Assembly: GCA_038326025.1 (NCBI GenBank) | Contig: JBBQJP010000009.1 | Coordinates: 43,523-107,522 of the forward strand | Direction of reading: 5' to 3' | DNA from: CAISIP01 sp038326025 | GTDB taxonomy: Bacteria; Pseudomonadota; Gammaproteobacteria; Burkholderiales; Burkholderiaceae_C | Length of the DNA stretch: 64,000 bases | Shown: positions 54,385 through 62,960 of the stretch, one piece after another | How the letters are laid out: every line of letters starts with the position of its first letter | How positions within the stretch are numbered: position 1 is the stretch's first letter | The notes under the pieces: model-generated | Seen by the model: the letters and a program-made list of their open reading frames with translations, nothing else | The model's database searches: none | Told to the model about the DNA's origin: nothing | Translations under genes and position numbers: made by a program

Positions 54385-54873
54385 TCATTTGGCCTCCGTC
54401 GCACGCAGGCCGTCGATCAGCTGGTCGAGCTTGTTATTGCTCATGAAGCTGCACATCGTGCGGTCATTGACCAGCATCACCGGCGAATCAGCGCAGGCAC
54501 CGAGGCATTCGCTTTGCTGCAAGGTGAACAAGCCGTCTGCCGTGGTCTCACCCATGACAATGCCGAGCTTTTCTTCCAGATGCTTCAAGGCCACCGCACC
54601 GTCGCGCAACTGGCACGGCAGGTTGGTACACACGTTGAGCTTGAATTTGCCCAGCCGGCGCTGGTTGTACATGTTGTAGAAGGTGGTCACCTCGTGCACG
54701 GCGATCGGCGCCATGCCCAGATAGTCGGCCACCACCTGCTCGCTCTGCACGCTCACGTGGCCAAGATCCTGCTGTACGATGGCCAGACAGGCCATGACGG
54801 CAGACTGTTTCTGGTCTGCCGGGTACTTTGCAACTTCTATCGCAAAGCGGGCTTTGACGGCTTCCGAGATCAT
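54385..54873 (-). CDS. nuoE: NADH-quinone oxidoreductase subunit E
   Basis: 162 residues, ATG 54873, overlapping nuoD by four bases. Thioredoxin-like fold with a 2Fe-2S cluster bound by four Cys: NVCTNLPCQLRDG gives the first pair and ECLGACADSPV the second. The first helix region (YPADQKQSAVMACLAIVQQD) is typical. It pairs with NuoF in the NADH module. The stop lies at the edge of the palindromic element. Confidence 0.95.
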   Translation of the reverse strand: MISEAVKARFAIEVAKYPADQKQSAVMACLAIVQQDLGHVSVQSEQVVADYLGMAPIAVHEVTTFYNMYNQRRLGKFKLNVCTNLPCQLRDGAVALKHLEEKLGIVMGETTADGLFTLQQSECLGACADSPVMLVNDRTMCSFMSNNKLDQLIDGLRATEAK

Positions 54874-56123
54874 CGGTCAATCTCCCCAAACACGATATCC
54901 ATGGTGCCGATGATCGCAACGGCGTCGGCACTCATGTGGCCGCGCGACATCTCGTCCATGGCGGCCAGGTGGGCAAATCCGGGCGGCCGGATCTTCAGTC
55001 GATAAGGCTTGTTCGCGCCGTCGCTGACGATGTAGATACCGAACTCGCCTTTCGGGTGCTCGACCGCGGCATAGGCTTCGCCCTCGGGCACCTGGAAACC
55101 TTCGGTGAACAGCTTGAAATGGTGAATCAACTCTTCCATGTTGGATTTCATGGATTCGCGGCTCGGCGGCGCAATCTTGTGGTTGTCGGTGATTACCGGC
55201 CCAGGATTGGCCCGCAGCCAGGTCACGCACTGCCCGATGATGTGATTGGACTGCTTCATCTCCTCCATGCGCACCAGGTAGCGGTCGTAGACATCGCCGG
55301 TGAGGCCGACCGGGATGTCGAATTCCATGCGGTCGTACACCTCATACGGCTGCTTCTTGCGCAGATCCCATTCGATGCCCGAACCCCGCAGCATCGGGCC
55401 GGTGAAACCCATGGCCAGCGCGCGCTCGGGCGTGACCACGCCAATGCCCACGGTACGCTGCTTCCAGATGCGGTTTTCCGTGAGCAGCGTGTGGTACTCG
55501 GCCAAACAGGCCGGAAAACGCTGCGTGAAGTCGTCGATGAAATCGAGCAATGAGCCCTGGCGGTTGCTGTTGAGCTGGGCCACGCCCTTGGCATTGCGCA
55601 CCTTGCTGGCCTGGTATTGGGCCATGGTGTCCGGCAGGTCGCGGTACACACCGCCCGGACGGAAGTACGCCGCATGCATGCGCGCACCACTGACGGCCTC
55701 GTACATGTCGAACAGGTCTTCACGCTCGCGGAAGGTGTAGATCAGGATGGTCGAGCTGCCGCAGTCGTTGCCGTGCGAGCCCAGCCACATCAGATGGTTG
55801 AGCAGCCGGGTGATCTCGGCAAACATCACCCGGATGTACTGTGCGCGCACCGGCACCTCGATACCCAGCAACTTTTCGATCGCCAGGCAATAGGCATGCT
55901 CGTTGCACATCATCGACACGTAGTCGAGCCGATCCATGTAGGGCAAGGACTGGATGTAGGTCTTGCTCTCGGCCAGCTTCTCGGTCGCACGGTGCAGCAA
56001 CCCGATGTGCGGGTCCGCACGCTGGATCACCTCGCCGTCGAGTTCGAGCACCAGCCGCAACACCCCGTGGGCAGCCGGGTGCTGCGGACCGAAGTTGAGT
56101 GTGTAATTCTTGATTTCTGCCAT
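54870..56123 (-). CDS. nuoD: NADH-quinone oxidoreductase subunit D
   Basis: 417 residues, ATG 56123. Related to hydrogenase large subunits; it forms the quinone site with NuoB. Motifs: NFGPQHPAAHGVLRLVLELDG (key HPAAHG), LLHRATEKLAESKTY, YVSMMCNEHAY, and a C-terminal IVFGEIDR. The separate nuoC and nuoD genes are as in other betaproteobacteria, unlike the fused form of E. coli. Confidence 0.96.
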   Translation of the reverse strand: MAEIKNYTLNFGPQHPAAHGVLRLVLELDGEVIQRADPHIGLLHRATEKLAESKTYIQSLPYMDRLDYVSMMCNEHAYCLAIEKLLGIEVPVRAQYIRVMFAEITRLLNHLMWLGSHGNDCGSSTILIYTFREREDLFDMYEAVSGARMHAAYFRPGGVYRDLPDTMAQYQASKVRNAKGVAQLNSNRQGSLLDFIDDFTQRFPACLAEYHTLLTENRIWKQRTVGIGVVTPERALAMGFTGPMLRGSGIEWDLRKKQPYEVYDRMEFDIPVGLTGDVYDRYLVRMEEMKQSNHIIGQCVTWLRANPGPVITDNHKIAPPSRESMKSNMEELIHHFKLFTEGFQVPEGEAYAAVEHPKGEFGIYIVSDGANKPYRLKIRPPGFAHLAAMDEMSRGHMSADAVAIIGTMDIVFGEIDR

Positions 56124-56135
56124 GTCCGACGCCGC

Positions 56136-56747
56136 CTAGTGCAGATTGCCGTAGTTGTCTTCACGAATGATGCGCGGGGTGATCTCGCGCGGCTCGATCG
56201 TGACGGGCTGGTAGATGACGCGCTTTTGCTCGGCGTCGTACCGCATTTCCACATGCCCGGAAACCGGAAAATCCTTGCGGAACGGATGACCGATGAAACC
56301 GTAGTCGGTCAGAATGCGGCGCAGGTCGGCGTGACCCTCGAACACGATGCCAAACAGATCGAACGCTTCACGCTCGAACCAGTTGGCGGAATTCCAGATG
56401 TCGTTGACCGAATCAACCACCGGAAAATCGTCGTTGGGCGCGAAAACCTTGAGTCTGACCCGCTGGTTCAGGCTGACCGACAGCAGATGGGCCACGACGC
56501 AGAACCGCAAACCGTCATGGCTGCCGTTGGCATATTCCAGATAGTCAAGGCCGCACAGGTCGACAAGTTGCTCGAACTGGCAACCTGGCGCGTCGCGCAG
56601 CAGCGTCGCCACCTCCAGATAGTGGGTCGCATCGACCACCACCGTCAACTCGCCCAGCGCCAGCGTCATGCTTCGCGCCTTGTCGCCAAGCACCTTGGCA
56701 ACCGTATTCTTGAGCGCCTCGGGATGTACCGCGTAATTCGTCGTCAC
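56136..56747 (-). CDS. nuoC: NADH-quinone oxidoreductase subunit C
   Basis: 203 residues from GTG 56747, with GGGG just upstream. The 30 kDa subunit signature is visible: WFEREAFDLFGIVFEGHADL and RRILTDYGFIGHPFRKDFP. It sits on NuoD in the peripheral arm. Gaps to nuoB and nuoD are 9 and 12 bases. Confidence 0.95.
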   Translation of the reverse strand: MTTNYAVHPEALKNTVAKVLGDKARSMTLALGELTVVVDATHYLEVATLLRDAPGCQFEQLVDLCGLDYLEYANGSHDGLRFCVVAHLLSVSLNQRVRLKVFAPNDDFPVVDSVNDIWNSANWFEREAFDLFGIVFEGHADLRRILTDYGFIGHPFRKDFPVSGHVEMRYDAEQKRVIYQPVTIEPREITPRIIREDNYGNLH

Positions 56748-56756
56748 AAATTCCCC

Positions 56757-57236
56757 TCAGGCACGCGCAATGGTTTGGGTGCGACGGATCTTCTGCTGCA
56801 ACTGGATGATTCCATACAGCAGGGCTTCTGCTGTGGGAGGGCAGCCCGGCACATAGACATCCACCGGCACGATGCGATCACATCCACGCACCACCGAATA
56901 ACTGTAGTGGTAATAACCGCCACCATTGGCACAAGAGCCCATGGAGATGACCCAGCGCGGCTCGGACATCTGGTCATAGACCTTGCGCAGCGCAGGCGCC
57001 ATCTTGTTGCACAAGGTGCCGGCCACGATCATCAGATCGGACTGGCGCGGACTGGCGCGAAACACCTCTGCACCAAATCGGCTGATGTCGTAACGCGCAG
57101 CAGCTGCGTGCATCATCTCGACCGCGCAACAGGCCAACCCGAACGTCATCGGCCACACCGACCCGGTCTTGGCCCAATTCACCACCGCGTCATAACTGGT
57201 GGTGACAAATCCCTCTTTCAGTACGCCTTCAATCAT
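56757..57236 (-). CDS. nuoB: NADH-quinone oxidoreductase subunit B
   Basis: 159 residues from ATG 57236 (MIEGVLKEGF); the open frame extends 19 codons into nuoA but homologues start here. It binds cluster N2, the last Fe-S centre before quinone: ligands in LACCAVEMMHA (adjacent Cys pair), GSCANGGGYYHYSY and VPGCPPTAEALLYG. Starts four bases after nuoA. Confidence 0.96.
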   Translation of the reverse strand: MIEGVLKEGFVTTSYDAVVNWAKTGSVWPMTFGLACCAVEMMHAAAARYDISRFGAEVFRASPRQSDLMIVAGTLCNKMAPALRKVYDQMSEPRWVISMGSCANGGGYYHYSYSVVRGCDRIVPVDVYVPGCPPTAEALLYGIIQLQQKIRRTQTIARA

Positions 57237-57240
57237 CGCG

Positions 57241-57600
57241 TCACTCCCAATCCAGGGCGCCTTTTTTCCATTCGTAGGCGAAACCCACGACAAGGATGCC
57301 CAGAAAAATCATCACAGACCAGAATCCGACCGCACCGACATCCTTGAGCGCCACGGCCCATGGAAAAAGAAAAGCGATCTCAAGGTCGAAAAGAATGAAC
57401 AAGATGGCCACGAGGTAGTAACGCACATCGAACTTCATGCGCGCATCCTCGAAGGCCTCGAAGCCACACTCATACGGCGAGTTCTTCGCCGCGTCGGGTC
57501 GGTTCGGACCCAGTATGTAGCCCAGCACCTGCGGAACCACACCGACGGCAATACCCACCAATATGAACAGAAGTACCGGTAGATATTGATCGAGGTTCAT
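57241..57600 (-). CDS. nuoA: NADH-quinone oxidoreductase subunit A
   Basis: 119 residues, ATG 57600. Three membrane segments, with the family core KNSPYECGFEAFEDARMKFDVRYYLVAILFILFDLEIAF (key ECG and the acidic FDLE). First gene of the nuo operon, 58 bases after the tRNA-Leu 3' end. The space between tRNA and gene is too short for much control, so the promoter may lie upstream of the tRNA or secG. Confidence 0.96.
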   Translation of the reverse strand: MNLDQYLPVLLFILVGIAVGVVPQVLGYILGPNRPDAAKNSPYECGFEAFEDARMKFDVRYYLVAILFILFDLEIAFLFPWAVALKDVGAVGFWSVMIFLGILVVGFAYEWKKGALDWE

Positions 57601-57658
57601 CGGGAGTTTTTGACTTCTGTGTTTACCACTGACCAGGAATGCTCAGCAGCATTCTGAC

Positions 57659-57743
57659 TGGTGCCGTCGGCGAGACTCGAACTCGCACAGCTTTCGCCAC
57701 TACCCCCTCAAGATAGCGTGTCTACCAATTTCACCACGACGGC
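57659..57743 (-). tRNA. tRNA-Leu (anticodon GAG)
   Basis: 85 bases including an encoded CCA end. Acceptor stem GCCGTCG/CGACGGC is perfect with discriminator A. The anticodon stem CTATC/GGTAG (one T-G pair) encloses TTGAGGG, giving GAG. The variable arm is long, as in leucine tRNAs, and the T arm GCGAG-TTCGAGT-CTCGC is perfect. It sits between secG and nuoA, the usual place in this bacterial group. Confidence 0.93.
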
Positions 57744-57819
57744 GGCTTTTCTCTACAGATGGTCGGATCGCTTGAGGACCTTGCGGTATTGGCTTTCCGA
57801 ACAGCTGGTAGTTTACCCT

Positions 57820-57846
57820 GAAAAGTCAGCCCCAAGCCTCGGGGGC
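57820..57846 (-). terminator. Possible terminator after secG
   Basis: A hairpin with stem GCCCC/GGGGC (57829-57833 with 57842-57846) and an 8-base loop lies 17 bases after the secG stop. On the minus strand TGACTTTTC follows. The stem is short and the T-tract weak, so this is a modest candidate. Confidence 0.35.
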
Positions 57847-57862
57847 GACTGGGTGGCACACT

Positions 57863-58240
57863 TCATTTGGAGGGAATCAGCGCCGCACCCGATGCCGGCG
57901 CCGCTGGCGCTGCCGGGACGACGGATACCGCGGGCGCGGAGCTGCCGGCAGCCGGAATACTGACAGCTGCGCTGTCCAGCACGCTGCCACTGGTGGTCGG
58001 GCGCAGGTTGCCAAAATAGGCCAGCGCCAGTGTGCTGACGAAGAACACGGTGGCCAATACTGCCGTGGTTCGCGACATGAAGTTGGCGCTGCCCGTGGCG
58101 CCGAACAGGCTGCCCGAACCCCCACTGCCGAATGCGGCCCCCATGTCGGCGCCCTTGCCATGCTGGACCAGGATCAGGCCGATCATGAACACTGCGGAAA
58201 GCATCTGCAGTGCGAGCACCACGGTCAACATGAGATTCAT
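57863..58240 (-). CDS. secG: Preprotein translocase subunit SecG
   Basis: 125 residues, ATG 58240. Two membrane segments (about 3-23 and 57-76) with the family motif LILVQHGKGADMGAAFGSGGSGSLFG between them. A Pro/Ala/Ser-rich C-terminal tail of about 45 residues is of low complexity. SecG stabilises the SecYEG channel. The gene follows tpiA with a 34-base gap. Confidence 0.94.
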   Translation of the reverse strand: MNLMLTVVLALQMLSAVFMIGLILVQHGKGADMGAAFGSGGSGSLFGATGSANFMSRTTAVLATVFFVSTLALAYFGNLRPTTSGSVLDSAAVSIPAAGSSAPAVSVVPAAPAAPASGAALIPSK

Positions 58241-58274
58241 CGATAACTCCTAATTTTTAGCAATGTGGGTACGG

Positions 58275-59015
58275 TCAGGATGCAGCGGCAATGATGGCGA
58301 GGAAGTCCGCTGGCTTGAGCGACGCCCCTCCGATCAGTCCGCCATCGATATCCGGCTCGGCCAGCAGCTGCGCGGCATTGCCCGCGTTCATGCTGCCGCC
58401 GTAAAGAATTTGCACACGCCCGGGCTGGCTGGTCGCGGCCTTGAGTTGCGCGCGCAACACGGCATGCACCTGCTGCGCCTGCTGCGGGCTGGCCGTCTTA
58501 CCGGTGCCAATCGCCCAGACCGGCTCGTAGGCCACCACGATCTCGCTGATGCAGTGTCCATTGACATGAATCACGGCAGCCAGTTGGCGTCGCACCACCT
58601 CTTCAGTGGCACCTGACTCACGTTGCGCCAGGGTTTCACCAACGCAAACGATCGGCGTGATGCCCAAGGACAGCGCCTGGCGCGCCTTGTCCGCGACTAC
58701 GGCATCGGTTTCACCATGGTATTGGCGTCGCTCCGAATGGCCGACGATGGCATAACGCACACCCAGGTCACGCAACATCGCCGCCGACACTTCTCCGGTG
58801 TAGGCCCCCGATTCGTGAGCCGACACGTCCTGCGCACCCAAAGCGATGGCCTTGCCTTGCAGCAAGCCACCCACCTGCGCCAGATAAGGCGCGGGCACAC
58901 ACATGGCCACGGCACAGGGCGACGCCGGCAATCCTGCCAGCACGTCCTCGACCAGCGACCTATTGGCCGCCATCGCACCATTCATCTTCCAGTTGCCAGC
59001 GATCAATTTGCCCAT
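58275..59015 (-). CDS. tpiA: Triosephosphate isomerase
   Basis: 246 residues from ATG 59015, which overlaps the stop of the oxidoreductase gene as TGATG; a GTG one codon before is possible. TIM barrel with substrate Asn-Lys in AGNWKMNG, catalytic His in IVGHSERRQY, catalytic Glu in VAYEPVWAIGTGK and phosphate loop ILYGGSMNAGN. Glycolysis and gluconeogenesis; interconverts dihydroxyacetone phosphate and glyceraldehyde 3-phosphate. Confidence 0.95.
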   Translation of the reverse strand: MGKLIAGNWKMNGAMAANRSLVEDVLAGLPASPCAVAMCVPAPYLAQVGGLLQGKAIALGAQDVSAHESGAYTGEVSAAMLRDLGVRYAIVGHSERRQYHGETDAVVADKARQALSLGITPIVCVGETLAQRESGATEEVVRRQLAAVIHVNGHCISEIVVAYEPVWAIGTGKTASPQQAQQVHAVLRAQLKAATSQPGRVQILYGGSMNAGNAAQLLAEPDIDGGLIGGASLKPADFLAIIAAAS

Positions 59016-60043
59016 CACGCAACTCCCTTATTCCAGGTCATCACCAGTTTCCCGATGTGACGGTTGGTCTCCATCAAGGCATGGGCCCGGGCTGCACCGC
59101 TGGGCAGATCACCTTCAGCCTGCAGCGCGTCAAAGCTGCTGTGTATCACCGGCTTGATAGCACCACTTTCAATCAGCGGCCAGACATTCTTCAGACATGC
59201 CTGCGCAATCGCCTGCTTGAACGCCACAGGACGCGGACGCAGAGTGGACCCGGTGATCGTCAGGCGCCGACGCAGCACCATGCCGGCATTGAATTCACTC
59301 TTGACGCCACCTTGAACGGCAATGATCACCAGGCGGCCGTCTTCGGCCAGGCATTCGATTTCGCGCGCCACATAGTCGCCTGCCACCATGTCCAGCACCA
59401 CATCGACACCACGCCCATCGGTCAAACGCTTGACCTCCTGGACGAAATCCTGGGTACGGTAATTGATGGCGTGCGCCGCGCCCAGCGCCACACAGGCCGC
59501 GGCCTTTTCGTCGCTGCCCACGGTGACGAAAACCCGGCATCCCATGGCATGCGCCATCTGGATGGCGGTTACGCCGATGCCGCTCGACCCGCCTTGCACC
59601 AGCAAGGTCTCACCTTTTTGCAAACGCCCGCGATCGAACACATTGCTCCACACCGTGAAGAATGTTTCTGGCAGGCTTGCCGCTTGCGCGTCGGTCAAAC
59701 CCTTGGGTATCGGAAGACATTGTCCAATCGGCGCCACGCAATATTCAGCGTAGCCCCCACCGGCAACCAACGCACAGACGCGATCGCCAACTTTGAATCC
59801 CGCAGCGGCCATTTCGCCGGCGTCACCTTGATCGATCACACCCGCGACTTCAAGGCCGGGGATATCTGACGCCCCTGCGGGCACTGGATAGTTACCGGTG
59901 CGCTGCAACACATCCGGTCGGTTGATGCCACTTGCGGACACCCGAATACGCAATTCACCCGCACCTGGCTCGGGCAACGGCCGTTGGCCTGGACGCAATA
60001 CCTGCGGCAGGCCAAAGGACGTGATCTCAATGACATTCATCAT
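59015..60043 (-). CDS. NAD(P)H quinone oxidoreductase (PIG3-like, MDR family)
   Basis: 342 residues from ATG 60043 with AGGAG seven bases upstream. Zinc-free medium-chain reductase: N-terminal catalytic domain with SASGINRPDVLQRTGNYP, then a Rossmann domain with LVQGGSSGIGVTAIQ and HAMGCRVFVTVGSDEKAAAC cut at key residues. Such proteins reduce quinones or alpha,beta-unsaturated carbonyls with NADPH. It starts 81 bases after pnp and is commonly found in this place in Burkholderiales. Confidence 0.9.
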   Translation of the reverse strand: MMNVIEITSFGLPQVLRPGQRPLPEPGAGELRIRVSASGINRPDVLQRTGNYPVPAGASDIPGLEVAGVIDQGDAGEMAAAGFKVGDRVCALVAGGGYAEYCVAPIGQCLPIPKGLTDAQAASLPETFFTVWSNVFDRGRLQKGETLLVQGGSSGIGVTAIQMAHAMGCRVFVTVGSDEKAAACVALGAAHAINYRTQDFVQEVKRLTDGRGVDVVLDMVAGDYVAREIECLAEDGRLVIIAVQGGVKSEFNAGMVLRRRLTITGSTLRPRPVAFKQAIAQACLKNVWPLIESGAIKPVIHSSFDALQAEGDLPSGAARAHALMETNRHIGKLVMTWNKGVA

Positions 60044-60091
60044 GACGTTGCTCCTGTAGCGGCCAAGGGCAGGAACGCCCCCGCTCGCTCA

Positions 60092-60113
60092 AGCCGGCGT
60101 ACACACGCCGGCT
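60092..60113 (-). repeat. Hairpin between pnp and the quinone oxidoreductase gene
   Basis: A perfect 9-base stem AGCCGGCGT/ACGCCGGCT with a 4-base loop lies 12 bases after the pnp stop. No T-tract follows on the minus strand. It may protect the pnp end of the message or act as a weak attenuator. Confidence 0.45.
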
Positions 60114-60124
60114 CGCTCAGGCCA

Positions 60125-62263
60125 TCAGCCCTGCTCGGCGCCCTGGGGCGACGGCTGCTGTTGCTGCGGCTGGCGATCAAGCAAAGCCTTCATCGACAAC
60201 TTGACGCGACCCTTTTCGTCGGTCTCGAGGACCTTGACCTTGACGATCTGGCCTTCGCTCAGATAGTCGGTCACTTTTTCAACCCGCTCATGGGCGATCT
60301 GGCTGATGTGCAGCAGACCGTCCTTGCCTGGCAGCAGGTTGATCAGGGCACCGAAGTCGAGAATCTTGGTGACCGGGCCTTCGTAGACCTTGCCGATTTC
60401 CACTTCCGCCGTGATCTGGCCGATGCGCAGCTTGGCCTCTTCAGCCTTGGCCGGGTCGCTCGACGCGATCGTGATCGTGCCATCTTCCTCGATGTTGATC
60501 TGGCAACCGGTCTCTTCGGTCAGCGCACGGATCACCGCGCCACCCTTGCCGATCACGTCGCGGATCTTGTCCGGATTGATCTTCATCGTGAACAGGCGCG
60601 GTGCGAAGTTCGACACTTCGGTCTTGGCTTCGGACATGGCTTCCTGCATCTTGCCCAGAATGTGCATGCGGGCTTCCTTGGCCTGGGCCAAGGCGACCTG
60701 CATGATTTCTTTCGTGATGCCCTGGATCTTGATGTCCATCTGCAGCGCAGAGATACCGTTGGTGGTACCGGCCACCTTGAAGTCCATGTCGCCCAGGTGA
60801 TCTTCGTCACCCAGGATGTCGGTCAGAACCGCAAACTTGTTGCCGTCCTTGATCAGGCCCATGGCGATACCGGCCACGTGGGCTTTCATAGGAACACCCG
60901 CATCCATCAGGGCCAGGCAGCCGCCGCAGACGGAGGCCATCGACGACGAACCATTGGACTCGGTCACCTCGGACACGACACGCATGGTGTACGGGAAGTC
61001 TTCCTTGCTTGGCAGCGCGGCAATCAATGCACGCTTGGCCAGACGGCCATGACCGATTTCGCGACGCTTGGGCGTACCGAAACGGCCCGCTTCGCCGGTG
61101 GCGAACGGAGGCATGTTGTAGTGCAGCATGAAGCGGTCCTGGAAATCACCAGCCAGCGCATCAATACGTTGTGCATCACGCTCGGTGCCCAGCGTGGCCA
61201 CGACCAAAGCCTGGGTTTCACCACGGGTGAACAAAGCCGATCCATGGGTACGCGGCAACACGCTGTTGCGGATCTCGATCGCACGCACGGTACGGGTGTC
61301 GCGGCCGTCGATACGCGGTTCGCCGGCCAGGATCTGGCCGCGCACGATACGCGCCTCGATGTCGTGCAGCAGGCTTTCGACCTTGACGCCGTCGAATTCG
61401 ACGCCGTCGGCTTTCAGGCCATCCATCACGGCTGCGTAGGCAGCGCGGCAGGCGTGGGTGCGTTCCTGCTTATTGCGGATCTGGTATGCGGCGCTCAGCT
61501 TCTCGGCGCCATGGGCTTCGACCTTGGCAATCAGCGGCTCGTCGCGCTCAGGGGCTTTCCAGTCCCAGACCGGCTTGCCGGCATCACGCACCAGTTCGTT
61601 GATCGCGGCGATGGCGATATTGCCCTGCTCGTGACCAAACACCACGGCGCCGAGCATGATTTCTTCGGACAACTGCTGGGCTTCCGATTCGACCATCAGC
61701 ACGGCCGCTTCGGTACCGGCAACCACCAGGTCCAGCTGGCTGTCCTTGAGCTGGGTCTGGCCCGGGTTAAGAACGTATTCGCCATTGATGTAACCGACCC
61801 GCGCGGCACCGATCGGGCCGTTGAACGGAATACCACTGATCGACAGCGCGGCGCTGGTAGCGATCAGTGCAGCGATGTCCGCCTGCACTTCCGTATTCAG
61901 GCTCAGCACGTGCACGATGACCTGGACTTCGTTGTAGAAGCCTTCAGGAAACAGCGGACGGATCGGGCGGTCGATCAGGCGGCAGGTCAGCGTCTCGAGC
62001 TCGCTCGGACGGCCTTCGCGCTTGAAGAAGCTGCCGGGGATCTTGCCGGCGGCATACGATTTTTCGGTGTAGTCGACGGTCAGCGGAAAGAAATCCTGAC
62101 CGGCCTTGGCATCCTTCTTGGCCACGACGGTGGCCAGAACCACGGTGTCGTCAATATTGACCAGCACAGCACCGCTGGCCTGACGGGCGATTTCACCGGT
62201 TTCCATGGTGACGGAATGGGGACCCCATTGGAAGGACTTGCTGACTTTTTTGAACATGCTCAT
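60125..62263 (-). CDS. pnp: Polyribonucleotide nucleotidyltransferase (PNPase)
   Basis: 712 residues from ATG 62263 (MSMFKKVSKS), GGAG nine bases before; an ATG two codons later is also possible. Two RNase PH domains (about 10-140 and 320-550) with ARQASGAVLVNIDDTVVLATVV and the second-domain motif MDFKVAGTTNGISALQMDIK, cut to key residues. A KH domain (TMKINPDKIRDVIGKGGAVIR) and an S1 domain (VYEGPVTKILDFGALINLLPGKDGL) follow. It degrades RNA by phosphorolysis 3' to 5'. Length is standard. Confidence 0.95.
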   Translation of the reverse strand: MSMFKKVSKSFQWGPHSVTMETGEIARQASGAVLVNIDDTVVLATVVAKKDAKAGQDFFPLTVDYTEKSYAAGKIPGSFFKREGRPSELETLTCRLIDRPIRPLFPEGFYNEVQVIVHVLSLNTEVQADIAALIATSAALSISGIPFNGPIGAARVGYINGEYVLNPGQTQLKDSQLDLVVAGTEAAVLMVESEAQQLSEEIMLGAVVFGHEQGNIAIAAINELVRDAGKPVWDWKAPERDEPLIAKVEAHGAEKLSAAYQIRNKQERTHACRAAYAAVMDGLKADGVEFDGVKVESLLHDIEARIVRGQILAGEPRIDGRDTRTVRAIEIRNSVLPRTHGSALFTRGETQALVVATLGTERDAQRIDALAGDFQDRFMLHYNMPPFATGEAGRFGTPKRREIGHGRLAKRALIAALPSKEDFPYTMRVVSEVTESNGSSSMASVCGGCLALMDAGVPMKAHVAGIAMGLIKDGNKFAVLTDILGDEDHLGDMDFKVAGTTNGISALQMDIKIQGITKEIMQVALAQAKEARMHILGKMQEAMSEAKTEVSNFAPRLFTMKINPDKIRDVIGKGGAVIRALTEETGCQINIEEDGTITIASSDPAKAEEAKLRIGQITAEVEIGKVYEGPVTKILDFGALINLLPGKDGLLHISQIAHERVEKVTDYLSEGQIVKVKVLETDEKGRVKLSMKALLDRQPQQQQPSPQGAEQG

Positions 62264-62486
62264 ATTTCTTATCTCCTGCTTCGTTGCGGAAGGTGTGGGC
62301 CACCTTGCCAATGCCTGGAGTCAACCTCGCAGAACACGATGCCATTCCAGTGGCGCTGCGCGTCCTTGCGCAAACGCCTCTGGAATGACACAGCTTCGCT
62401 CTGCAGCTGCCTGAGCCTGACCATGACACGCCAATGCGTCATCACCATCACTCAAACTACGTCTTCCCCAAAATAGAAAAATTCCC

Positions 62487-62524
62487 AACAACAAAACGCC
62501 TGAGGCAAAGATGCATCTCAGGCG
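62487..62524 (-). terminator. Rho-independent terminator after rpsO
   Basis: On the minus strand, a perfect 8-base stem CGCCTGAG/CTCAGGCG (62497-62524) with a 12-base loop is followed at once by TTTTGTTGTT. It lies 20 bases after the rpsO stop and 224 bases before pnp, as in the rpsO-pnp region of other bacteria, where partial read-through supplies pnp. Confidence 0.85.
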
Positions 62525-62543
62525 CTTGTCATCGAGCGGCGAA

Positions 62544-62810
62544 TTACTTGCGCAAGCCCAGCTTGGCGATCAACGCGGTGTAACGCTCCGCGTCCTTGGA
62601 CTTCAGGTAGTCCAGCAGCTTGCGCCGACGGCTCACCATGCGCAACAGGCCGCGCCGACCGTGGTGGTCCTTGGCATGCGTCTTGAAGTGGGGGGTGAGT
62701 TCGTTGATGCGGGCGGTCAGCAATGCGACCTGGACTTCTGGGCTACCCGTGTCGCCGACCTTGCGGGCGTTTTCCTGGACGACGGTGGCCTTGATACTCG
62801 TAGCAATCAT
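62544..62810 (-). CDS. rpsO: 30S ribosomal protein S15
   Basis: 88 residues from ATG 62810 (MIATSIKATVV); a longer frame adds 12 residues not found in S15. Family segments: NARKVGDTGSPEVQVALLTARI, THAKDHHGRRGLLRMVSRRR cut at key residues, and LLDYLKSKDAERYTALI. It binds 16S rRNA early in assembly. It leads the rpsO-pnp gene pair. Confidence 0.95.
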   Translation of the reverse strand: MIATSIKATVVQENARKVGDTGSPEVQVALLTARINELTPHFKTHAKDHHGRRGLLRMVSRRRKLLDYLKSKDAERYTALIAKLGLRK

Positions 62811-62960
62811 TTCATTTCCTGTGTAAGGGGCGGCGCATTTGGCCATAACCCCCGGGTTGAACTTGCGCCAGGTGCTGGAACTGCTCCTGACGTGTGCTGT
62901 TGCGCGCTGGCAAAGCCCCGGGATTATAACCAGAGCGCAGCGATCAGCCTAACCCTGCCC

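Noticed and set aside
59984..62476. Plus-strand frame of 830 codons over pnp
   Set aside because: Antisense shadow of pnp, which has complete PNPase domains; translation is His/Asp/Gly-rich with no recognisable domain.
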